DNA from: Streptomyces radicis
GTDB taxonomy: Bacteria > Actinomycetota > Actinomycetes > Streptomycetales > Streptomycetaceae
Direction of reading: 5' to 3'
NCBI RefSeq assembly: GCF_003626575.1
Contig: NZ_RBDY01000030.1
Location: 1-64,000 of the forward strand
Length of the DNA: 64,000 nt
Part shown: positions 54,061 through 61,248 of the stretch, piece by piece
How positions within the stretch are numbered: position 1 is the stretch's first letter
How the letters are laid out: every line of letters starts with the position of its first letter
The notes under the pieces: model-generated
Database searches by the model: none
The model's input: only the letters and a program-made list of their open reading frames with translations
What the model was told of the DNA's origin: nothing
Program-made: the position numbers and the translations under genes

Positions 54061-55323
54061 TCACGCGGTGACCGTGACCGGGTGGCGGACCACGGCGCCG
54101 AAGAGGTAGCCCTGCTCGTTGAAGACGGAGCGCTCCGGCTGGGTGGTGCCCGCGCTGTCGGTGGCGCGGGCGAGCAGCTCGGCCGGGCCAGGCTCGGTCG
54201 GGGTCCACTCGGCCGACCAGCGCACCCAGCCGCCCTCGCGCGGCGTGTCGTGCAGCCGCACGCGCCGCCACCCGGCGCCGCCGTCCGTGCTGATCTCGAC
54301 GTGCCGCACGCTGCCCCCGCCCGACCACGAGCGGCCCGTCAGCCGGTGGGTGCGGTGGGCGGCGAACGACGCGCCCGCGTCGAGCTCGAACGCGCTCTTC
54401 ACCGTCTGCCGGGTCAGCGGCTCGCTGCCATCCGGCGGGAAGGAGGGGCCGAAGAGGCGGTACAGGTCGGTGTTCCACGGCGAGTAGAGCGGCCGGCGCG
54501 ACACCTCGATGTCGCCGACCCACTTGATCGAGGCGATGCCCACCCAGGACGGCACCAGCACGCGCACCGGGTGGCCGTGGTCGGGCGGCAGCGGCTCGCC
54601 GTTCATCTCGTACGCGAGCAGCACGTCGTCGAGCGCCTTGGCCAGTGGCAGCGGGCGGCGGATCCGGCCGAGGTTGACGCCGCCCGAGACGAAGTCGGCG
54701 TCCAGGCCGCGCGGCATCACGTCCACGGCGTCCCGGCGCAGCCCGGCGCGGCGCAGCACCTCGGACAGCCGGACGCCGCGCCAGCGCGCGACGCCGATGG
54801 CGCCGAGCGTCCACGCGGTGCCCGAGACGGTCTCGCCCTGCTGGGACGTGTAGTGGCTGCGGCCGTTCCCCGCGCACTCGACGAACGCGGACCGCTCGGT
54901 GGCGGGCAGCGCGCGCAGGTCGTCGAGGCCGAACTCCGTGTCGCCGCGCAGCCCGTCGCCCCACAGCGTCAGCCGCCAGTCGTCGGCGTCGAGGGTGGGC
55001 GTGGCGGTGTGGTTGCGCACGAAGAACAGCTCGGCGGCGGTGTGGTAGCCGGTGTCGCGCAGGGCGGACCACCGGGTCTCGGCGTTGGTGCCGCGCACGG
55101 TGAACCGCTCGGCGGGCAGCGGCTTGACGATGCCGGGCGCGGGGTCGGGCTCGTCGGCGGCGACACCGGCGGCGTGGGCGGCGCCGCTGCCCGCGGCGGT
55201 CAACGCTCCGGCGGCGGCGAGCAGTTTCAGCAGGTCACGGCGGTCGATGCCCTCGGCGCGCGCGGTGCCGGACAGCCACTGGCCACGACGCGCGCGGTCG
55301 TATGCCCTCTCATCGGTCGTCAT
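54061..55323 (-). CDS. Sulfite-oxidase-type molybdopterin enzyme, Tat-exported
   Basis: The 420-residue protein has a twin-arginine signal (IDRRDLLKLLAAAGALTAAG), the Moco domain with ligand Cys in FVECAGNGRSHYTSQQGETV, and a C-terminal dimerisation domain (ISTDGGAGWRRVRLHDTPRE). Residues GHPVRVLVPSWVGIASIKWV are typical of the family. It would oxidise sulfite or a related sulfur compound outside the membrane using a cytochrome or quinone acceptor; no haem domain is attached. ATG 55323 is chosen to match the Tat signal; an upstream extension has no ribosome-binding site. Confidence 0.9.
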   Translation of the reverse strand: MTTDERAYDRARRGQWLSGTARAEGIDRRDLLKLLAAAGALTAAGSGAAHAAGVAADEPDPAPGIVKPLPAERFTVRGTNAETRWSALRDTGYHTAAELFFVRNHTATPTLDADDWRLTLWGDGLRGDTEFGLDDLRALPATERSAFVECAGNGRSHYTSQQGETVSGTAWTLGAIGVARWRGVRLSEVLRRAGLRRDAVDVMPRGLDADFVSGGVNLGRIRRPLPLAKALDDVLLAYEMNGEPLPPDHGHPVRVLVPSWVGIASIKWVGDIEVSRRPLYSPWNTDLYRLFGPSFPPDGSEPLTRQTVKSAFELDAGASFAAHRTHRLTGRSWSGGGSVRHVEISTDGGAGWRRVRLHDTPREGGWVRWSAEWTPTEPGPAELLARATDSAGTTQPERSVFNEQGYLFGAVVRHPVTVTA

Positions 55324-55480
55324 GCGCCCGATCTTGCTCGGCGGCGCGCGGCGACTCCATTGCCGCACATTGCGAGGTCATGAACATTCCGCCCAACCCC
55401 CGGGGCCAGCCGCGCGACGGCCGCCCCGCCATGGAACCGACGCGCGTCGTGGCGCGCGGTCCCTGCGGAGTTGACGGGTG

Positions 55481-56845
55481 CTACCTGGCCAGGCGCTGGG
55501 ACTGGACGCGGGCCTCGCGCGCCACCGTCCGCTCGTCCGCCGTCGTCAGATGGCCCGCCTCCACGATCGGGACGCCGCCCACCAGGGAGAGCGTCACGGG
55601 AGCCGGGGGGCCGAGGACCAGGGCCGCCACGGGGTCGGCGATCGTCGAGTGGCCAAGACCCGTGAGGTCCCACAGGACCACATCCGCGAGCTTGCCCGGC
55701 TCGAGGGAGCCGATCTCCGCCTCGCGGCCGAGCACCCGCGCGCCGCCCCTGGTGGCCAGGCGCAGGGACGCGCGGGCGTCCAGGGCGTTCTCGCGGTGCG
55801 GGCCCAGGCGGCTGACCAGCAGGGCGTTGCGCAGCTCGGTGTGCAGCTCGCCCGACTCGTTCGACGCCGTGCCGTCCACGCCGAGGCCCACGGGGACGCC
55901 GGCCGCGAGCAGGTCGGGGACGCGCGCGATCCCGGCGGCCAGGCGGGCGTTGGACGACGGGCAGTGCGCCACCCCGGTGCCCGTGCGGGCGAAGGCCGCG
56001 ACGTCGTCGTCGGTCATGTGCACGCAGTGCGCCATCCACACGTCGTCGCCCAGCCACCCCGTGGACTCGAAGTAGGCGGTGGGGCCCATGCCGAAGCGCT
56101 CATGGCAGAAACGCTCCTCCTCGACCGTCTCGGAGCCGTGGGTGTGCAGCCGCACGCCAAGGCGCCGGGCCAGCGTGGCCGCCTCGCGCATCAGCTCGGT
56201 GGTGACCGAGAACGGCGAGCAGGGCGCGACCGCGACATGGAGCATCGAGCCGAACGACGGGTCGTGGTGGTCGAGCACCGCGCGCTCCGTGGCGCGCAGC
56301 GCGTCCTCGGTGCTCTCCACCGCCGAGTCGGGCGGCAGGCCGCCGTCCGATGCGCCCAGGTCCATCGAGCCCCTGGTGGCCGTGAAGCGCACGCCCAGCT
56401 CACGCGCGGCGCGGATCTCCGCGCCCAGCAGGTCGCCCGCGCCGCGCGGGAAGACGTAGTGGTGGTCCATCGCCGTGGTGACGCCGCCGCGCGCCATCAT
56501 CGCGAGCGAGGCGCGGGCCGCCGCGTGGACCATGGGCTCGTCGATGCGGGCCCACACGGGATAGAGGGTGGTGAGCCAGTCGAAGAGGTTGGCGTTCTGC
56601 GCGAGGCCCCTGGTGAGCCACTGGTAGAAGTGATGGTGCGTGTTGACCAGGCCAGGGGTGGCCAGCTGGCCCGAGGCGTCGACGCGGCGGGTGACGTTCT
56701 CGAGGCCCGCGGGCGCGGGCCCGGCGCCGACCGACTCGATGCGGTCGCCCGCGATCACCAGGTGGCCCGAGGCATGTTCCGTTCCACCACTGTCGACGGT
56801 CGCGATGGCGCAGTTCTCGATCAAAAGGCGAGACACCTCGGTCAC
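55481..56845 (-). CDS. 8-oxoguanine deaminase-like amidohydrolase
   Basis: The 454-residue amidohydrolase has NTHHHFYQWLTRGLAQN (metal-binding His near 70-72) with DWLTTLYPVWARID, features of 8-oxoguanine deaminases. It also has LHTHGSETVEEERFCHERFG, MAHCVHMTDDDVAAFARTG, GVAHCPSSNARLAAGI and LGVDGTASNESGEL. The enzyme converts 8-oxoguanine to urate in the cytoplasm, so it feeds urate oxidase encoded directly upstream. Its GTG overlaps the urate-oxidase stop as GTGA, which supports coupled production. Confidence 0.88.
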   Translation of the reverse strand: MTEVSRLLIENCAIATVDSGGTEHASGHLVIAGDRIESVGAGPAPAGLENVTRRVDASGQLATPGLVNTHHHFYQWLTRGLAQNANLFDWLTTLYPVWARIDEPMVHAAARASLAMMARGGVTTAMDHHYVFPRGAGDLLGAEIRAARELGVRFTATRGSMDLGASDGGLPPDSAVESTEDALRATERAVLDHHDPSFGSMLHVAVAPCSPFSVTTELMREAATLARRLGVRLHTHGSETVEEERFCHERFGMGPTAYFESTGWLGDDVWMAHCVHMTDDDVAAFARTGTGVAHCPSSNARLAAGIARVPDLLAAGVPVGLGVDGTASNESGELHTELRNALLVSRLGPHRENALDARASLRLATRGGARVLGREAEIGSLEPGKLADVVLWDLTGLGHSTIADPVAALVLGPPAPVTLSLVGGVPIVEAGHLTTADERTVAREARVQSQRLAR

Positions 56846-57762
56846 CGCAGGCCACCGCCGGTCAGGTCGGCGGGGATGCGGGCGTCGGAGCCGTCGCGCA
56901 GCACGGTGGCCTCGATGAGGCCGTAGGGCCGGTCGGCGGCCTGGTAGACGGCGCCGTCACCCGGCTCGTTCGCGAGCCCGAACGGGGCCAGGTCCACCAG
57001 GAAGTGGTGCTTGTTCGGCAGCGAGAGCCGTATCTCCTCGACGCCGGGCAGCTGGTCGACGACGCGGGAGCCCATCGCGTAGAGCGTCTGCTGGAGGGAG
57101 CGCGAGTACGTCCCGGCGAACGCCTCGAGCAGGTGGGTGCGCGCCGCCAGGTAGGAGGCGTCCCACTCCCCCACCTCGTCCGCGGGCTCGCCGTCCTCGT
57201 GGCGCCACACGGCGGTGACGTCGGTGGCCAGGATGCGGTCGTCGGTCTCGGGCAGCGTCGTCCAGCCGTCCTCGAGGTATCCGCGGAACTCCGAGCCCGT
57301 GGAGTTGAGCACCGTCAGGCCCGTGAGCCCTGACAGGATCTCCCAGCTGTCGCCCGCCACCCGTTCGAACGTGACCTGGGCGGTGCGCGTCTCGCGGCCC
57401 GCGCGGACGAACGAGTGCGCGTCGTCGCCCGGCGTCGCGATGCGGTCCCACGCGTGGACGGCGAGGCGGACGCGGGCCCGGTGGATGGTCGGCTGCGACG
57501 TGACGAAGTGGCGCGCGAGCCGGGCGCCGAACGCCTCGGGCGCGCCGACGCCGTGCTCGCGGGCGAACGCGTACACGGTGTTCTTCATCGTGTCGGTGGG
57601 CAGCACGGCCGCGTTGGAGCCCGAGAGGTGCACCTCGGCCATCTCGCCCGAGAGGGCGACCGAGACGGTCAGGTCCTCGATGTGGTGCACCGCGCCGTCG
57701 CGGGCGACCCGGACCAGGCGGGTCTCCGCCTTGCCGTACTGGTTGGGTCCGAGCAGGGTCAC
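56842..57762 (-). CDS. Urate oxidase (uricase)
   Basis: The 306-residue protein is a tandem T-fold uricase: NQYGKAETRLVRVARDG near the start, LPTDTMKNTVYAFARE (catalytic Thr and Lys), THLLEAFAGTYSRSLQQTLY and LSLPNKHHFLVDLAPFGL. It oxidises urate to 5-hydroxyisourate. GTG 57762 follows GAGGGAG at 9 nt and only 5 bp after the upstream fusion gene. The next two steps are carried by that upstream protein, so the order of genes mirrors the pathway. Confidence 0.95.
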   Translation of the reverse strand: MTLLGPNQYGKAETRLVRVARDGAVHHIEDLTVSVALSGEMAEVHLSGSNAAVLPTDTMKNTVYAFAREHGVGAPEAFGARLARHFVTSQPTIHRARVRLAVHAWDRIATPGDDAHSFVRAGRETRTAQVTFERVAGDSWEILSGLTGLTVLNSTGSEFRGYLEDGWTTLPETDDRILATDVTAVWRHEDGEPADEVGEWDASYLAARTHLLEAFAGTYSRSLQQTLYAMGSRVVDQLPGVEEIRLSLPNKHHFLVDLAPFGLANEPGDGAVYQAADRPYGLIEATVLRDGSDARIPADLTGGGLR

Positions 57763-57767
57763 GGCGG

Positions 57768-58643
57768 TCAGCTCCCTCGGTAGACGGAGTACCCGAACGG
57801 GCTGAGCAGCAGCGGCACATGGTAGTGCTCGCCGGGGACGACCGAGAAGACGACCGTGGCCTCGGGGAAGAACGCCGCGCCCGCCCCGTCGTCGGGCCCG
57901 GCGGGGCCCGCGAGATAGGGCTCGACGGCGAACGTCAGCCTGGCCAGCGCGGTGTCGCCAGGCAGCGCGGGGAGCTGGGCGCAGCGGCCGTCCTCGTCGG
58001 TGAGCGAGGCCGCGTGCGCGACCCAGGGCCCGGCGGGCGCGGCGGCGGCCGACAGGGTGACGGGGACGCCCGTGGCGGGGCGGCCGCGCGCGGTGTCGAG
58101 CACATGGGTGGAGACGGTGGCGGCCGACTCGGTCAGCCGGGTCAGCCGGATGCGGTTGATCTTGCCGAGCTCGGCGCGGACGATCTCCCGCTCGGCGTCG
58201 GGGGAGTTGCCCAGGCGCAGGCGCAGCGCGTCGCGCAGCTGCTCGGCGCTCAGCCCGGTGGCGCAGATCAGGAAGACATGGCCGAAGCGGTCCTGATAGG
58301 CGAGGTTGAGGGCGAGCATCTCGGCCTTGAGGTCGGCGGGGGCGCCCGCCATGCCCGCCTGCTCGCGCGCGGAGGCGGCGTCGCCGTCCTCGGGGCGGCC
58401 GATGGGCGGGTGGCCGCCGATCGCCTCGGCGAGGCCCTCGTCCGTCAGGGCGGCCGTCGCGGTGTCGTTGGCGACGAGAAGCGCCTCGTGGTGTGCGAAG
58501 GGGCGCTCGGCGAGAACGCGCCCGCCCCAGGCGCTCGAAGCGCAGACCCGGCGCAGGGCCTGCCGCACCGCGCGCTCGTCGGCGCCGTTGAGCCAGGACA
58601 GGCCGGGCATCGGACTCGGCGGCGGCCTCTGTTCCACGGTCAA
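57768..58643 (-). CDS. Fused OHCU decarboxylase / 5-hydroxyisourate hydrolase (allantoin-synthase-like)
   Basis: Residues about 15-170 form an OHCU decarboxylase (LAERPFAHHEALL, GGHPPIG with catalytic His78, SAREQAGM, FLICATGLSAEQL). Residues about 176-291 form a transthyretin-like HIU hydrolase (STHVLDTARGRPATGVPVTL, His180) ending in the signature YRGS. The two domains would carry the urate-oxidase product through to (S)-allantoin in one polypeptide. TTG 58643 has GGAG at 8 nt; GTG 58637 and ATG 58610 are alternatives. In Streptomyces these are usually separate genes. The frame is continuous, so the fusion is real in this sequence. Confidence 0.93.
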   Translation of the reverse strand: MTVEQRPPPSPMPGLSWLNGADERAVRQALRRVCASSAWGGRVLAERPFAHHEALLVANDTATAALTDEGLAEAIGGHPPIGRPEDGDAASAREQAGMAGAPADLKAEMLALNLAYQDRFGHVFLICATGLSAEQLRDALRLRLGNSPDAEREIVRAELGKINRIRLTRLTESAATVSTHVLDTARGRPATGVPVTLSAAAAPAGPWVAHAASLTDEDGRCAQLPALPGDTALARLTFAVEPYLAGPAGPDDGAGAAFFPEATVVFSVVPGEHYHVPLLLSPFGYSVYRGS

Positions 58644-58705
58644 CGACTCTGCTCCATGGTCAACAGCTAAGCCGTGCGGCGCTTGATCGTCAACAGCTTG
58701 TTGAC
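58633..58705. promoter_or_regulatory. Cluster of GGTCAAC motifs and a perfect palindrome upstream of the urate genes
   Basis: TCCACGGTCAAC (58633-58644) and TCCATGGTCAAC (58653-58664) are direct repeats exactly 20 bp apart. The perfect palindrome GTCAACA-GCT-TGTTGAC (58689-58705) follows. The array covers the start and upstream region of the fused uraD/uraH gene. Similar symmetry occurs at 50792-50808, pointing to one regulator. Confidence 0.55.
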
Positions 58706-58772
58706 CGGTGGAGGGAGGCTCGGGCCGTGGAGCGGCCGACGCCGAGCGCGTCGGGTCGGGGCAGGTGCCCCG

Positions 58773-59129
58773 TCAGCGGCTGCCGGGCCAGCCGCTCCGA
58801 AGCCGGTGGTGCGGCACGCCGAAGAGCTCGACCGCCTTGCGCAACTGGTGAACCCCTGGCGCCAGGGCGCTCACCGAACCGATCGCCGCGGCGATCAGCA
58901 GCAGCGACTCGCCGAGCGCGCCCGTCTCGGGCACGCCGTCGGCCAGTGTGGCGTCGAGCGCCGCGAGCTCACGCTCGGCGATCTCCCGGTCCGCGAGCCA
59001 CGCGGGACAGCCACGCAGGTCCCCGCGCAGCCGGTCCAACGCCGTTCGCAGGGCCAGCAGACGCGGATCCGACCCGATGGACGGGACGCTCCGCACGATG
59101 TGGGCGGTCTCGGCTTCTCCTGCTGCCAC
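58773..59129 (-). CDS. DUF5955-like small protein
   Basis: The 118-residue protein is helical with the blocks LLALRTALDRLRGDLRGCPA, REIAERELAALDATLADGVP and SLLLIAAAIGSVSALAPGVH, resembling the actinobacterial DUF5955 family, whose function is unknown. GTG 59129 is chosen because GGGGAGG lies 5 nt upstream; the frame open to 59222 would use a TTG without a ribosome-binding site. It has no obvious link to the purine genes on either side. Confidence 0.78.
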   Translation of the reverse strand: MAAGEAETAHIVRSVPSIGSDPRLLALRTALDRLRGDLRGCPAWLADREIAERELAALDATLADGVPETGALGESLLLIAAAIGSVSALAPGVHQLRKAVELFGVPHHRLRSGWPGSR

Positions 59130-59343
59130 TCGGCCCTCCCCTGCCGTCTCGTTGACGCCGGCCGTGTCCGCCGCGCGTGGCCCGCCGGATGGGGCGGGTC
59201 GTCCGGTCGGCGGACCGAACAAGGAAAGTAAATATCACTGTCCGCGCATCACGCCACACAGAGGGCGAGATCACGTGTCACGTTCCGGTGAACAGGACGG
59301 GTGAGGACGACGGGACCAAGAGCCCCCATCGTAGCCGTGCGGG

Positions 59344-59363
59344 CTTCCCCACGCGTGGGGAAG
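59344..59363. repeat. 20-bp perfect palindrome
   Basis: CTTCCCCACGCGTGGGGAAG is an exact 20-bp palindrome in the 277-bp gap between DUF5955 and the zinc-ribbon gene, 44 bp before the latter start. The CCCCACGCGTGGGG core also resembles the hairpin of type I-E CRISPR repeats, but it is a single unit. It could be an operator or an RNA hairpin in the leader of the downstream gene. Confidence 0.55.
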
Positions 59364-59406
59364 ACTGTGAGAATCCCGTCGAGAAGTTCCGTCCCTGGAG
59401 CGGCAG

Positions 59407-60102
59407 ATGGCGAAAAGCGTGCTCGTCCGGTGCCCTGGCTGTCGACGAGAGCACACCTACGTTCAGCAGCGTTATCCATGCGCGTGCGGGGCCCCTCTCA
59501 CCGTCCCCCTGCCGCACGAGAGTTCACCCGTATCGGTGCGTTACCGCTCGTGGGCGACGGCGTGGACCGAGGTGAGGTGTCCCTCGTGCGGGCACCACGG
59601 GCAGTGGCCACAGCCGGAGTTCGACTGCGCGTGCGGCGTGACGGTGCGACTGACGGCGAGGGCGGCCGAGTCGGCGGGGGAGCCGGAGCGGGTGGAACGG
59701 GTGGAGCGCCCGCCGTTCCGGCCGCTGACGATCAGGACGTCGTACGACGCGGTGGCGTGCGCCGCGCAGTTCCTGCGGTGGCTCGGCTTCATCGGGGTGC
59801 GCGGCCTGGTGCCGCGCCCGGCGACCGGGATCGACCTGCGGGGCCCCACGGTGCTCGGCCTCGTCAACGCGACGACGCTGCCCGCGCGGTCGCGGGAGAT
59901 CGAGACGCTGTGGCTGCACGCCACGCTCGAGTCGGCGTCGGCGATCGCGTTCGCGCTCGCGGGGTTCGACCGGGGCTCGCGGCACCAGGCGGACGATCTC
60001 GGGCTGCCGTTGTTCGTGCTCGACCTGACGGGGCGGCCCCAGCCGGTGAACGAGCCGGCCGAGGCGCTGCTGCGGCGCGGGGCGAGCGACGCCGACGCGT
60101 AG
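59407..60102 (+). CDS. Zinc-ribbon protein with restriction-endonuclease-like C-terminal domain
   Basis: The 231-residue protein opens with two zinc ribbons: CPGCRREHTYVQQRYPCACG and CPSCGHHGQWPQPEFDCACG. The C-terminal half, AAQFLRWLGFIGVRGLVPRP, GIDLRGPTVLGLVN and FVLDLTGRPQPVNEPAEALL, is arranged like Mrr-type restriction-endonuclease folds (GxDL, then a strand, then PxN), but the usual catalytic E-x-K is not evident. Actinobacterial relatives are annotated as hypothetical. GGAG lies 6 nt before ATG 59407. Nuclease activity is doubtful; a DNA- or RNA-binding role is inferred. Confidence 0.7.
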   Translation: MAKSVLVRCPGCRREHTYVQQRYPCACGAPLTVPLPHESSPVSVRYRSWATAWTEVRCPSCGHHGQWPQPEFDCACGVTVRLTARAAESAGEPERVERVERPPFRPLTIRTSYDAVACAAQFLRWLGFIGVRGLVPRPATGIDLRGPTVLGLVNATTLPARSREIETLWLHATLESASAIAFALAGFDRGSRHQADDLGLPLFVLDLTGRPQPVNEPAEALLRRGASDADA

Positions 60103-60129
60103 GGGGCGCGGCCTTCTCAGCTGGTGACG

Positions 60130-61236
60130 CTAAGGCGTGTGCTGGTGGATCGGGCGGGTCGTGTCGGTCAGGGGCGCGCCCGAGCCGCCATGGGTGACGG
60201 CGACGATCTCCGCGGCGATCGACAGGGCCGTCTCCTGGGGCGTGCGGGCGCCGAGGTCGAGGCCGATCGGGGAGCGCAGCCTGGCGAGTTCGGCCTCGGT
60301 GCTGCCCGCGTCGCGCAGCCGCCGCAGCCGGTCCTCGTGGGTGCGGCGCGAGCCCATCGCGCCCACATAGGCGAGCGGGAGCCGCAGGGCCCTGGTGAGC
60401 ACCGGCACGTCGAACCGCTCCTCGTGCGTGAGCACGCACACGGCGGTGCGCGGGTCGGGGCGCTGGGCGTCGAGGTAGCGGTGCGGCCAGTCCACGACGA
60501 CCTCGTGGGCGGCGGGAAAGCGGGCGGGGGTGGTGAACACGGGGCGCGCGTCGCACACGGTGACGCGGTGGCCGAGGAACGCGCCCGCGGTGGCCAGGGC
60601 GGCGGCGAAGTCCACCGCGCCGAAGATCAGCAGCCGCGGCGGCGGGACGCTGACCTCGACGAACAGCGTGAGGGGCGCGGCGTCCGCGACGGCGAGCGGC
60701 GCGGTGCCGGTCCGCCCGGCGGCCAGCGCCCTGGTGGCCTCGGCGACCGCCGCGCGGTCCAGCGCCTCGCCGCCGCCGAGCGTGCCGAGGGCGTCGCCGC
60801 CCGGCGTGACGAGCAGCGCGCCGACGGGCCCCTCCGGGCCCCCGGCGACGCGGACGAGCGCGGCGTCGGCGCGCTCGGCGGCGGCGTCGAGCGCGGCGGC
60901 GAGCACGGGGCGCGTCGGCGCGTCCGCGGGGACGGGGGTGACCAGGACGTCGAGGGAGCCGCCGCAGGTGAGCCCGGCGGCGAACGCCTCGGCGTCGTCG
61001 TACCCGAAGTTGCCGGTGCGCGGGACGCCGGTGTCGAGCGCCTCGCGGCACAGCTCGTAGACGGCGGCCTCCACGCAGCCGCCCGAGACGCTGCCGAGCG
61101 CGGTGCCCTCGGCGTCGACGGCGAGCGCGGCGCCCGGGGCCCTGGGGGCGCTGCCGTGCACGGCGGTCACGGTGGCCACGGCGAACGGGCGCCCGTCGTG
61201 GCACCAGGCGCGCAGGTCGGTGGCGATGTCGAACAC
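60130..61236 (-). CDS. xdhC: XdhC-family xanthine dehydrogenase accessory protein
   Basis: The 368-residue protein has the XdhC/CoxI layout: VTAVHGSAPRAPGAALAVDA, GSVSGGCVEAAVYELCREAL, GLTCGGSLDVLVTPVP, a Rossmann domain (LLIFGAVDFAAALATAGAFL), CVLTHEERFDVPVLTRAL and YVGAMGSRRTHEDRLRRL ending in GLDLGARTPQETALSIAAEI. XdhC binds sulfurated molybdenum cofactor and inserts it into xanthine dehydrogenase. GTG 61236 follows GAGGGGAGG and lies 12 bp after the xdhB stop, so the three xdh genes form one operon. Confidence 0.93.
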   Translation of the reverse strand: MFDIATDLRAWCHDGRPFAVATVTAVHGSAPRAPGAALAVDAEGTALGSVSGGCVEAAVYELCREALDTGVPRTGNFGYDDAEAFAAGLTCGGSLDVLVTPVPADAPTRPVLAAALDAAAERADAALVRVAGGPEGPVGALLVTPGGDALGTLGGGEALDRAAVAEATRALAAGRTGTAPLAVADAAPLTLFVEVSVPPPRLLIFGAVDFAAALATAGAFLGHRVTVCDARPVFTTPARFPAAHEVVVDWPHRYLDAQRPDPRTAVCVLTHEERFDVPVLTRALRLPLAYVGAMGSRRTHEDRLRRLRDAGSTEAELARLRSPIGLDLGARTPQETALSIAAEIVAVTHGGSGAPLTDTTRPIHQHTP

Positions 61237-61248
61237 GGTCGCCTCCCC

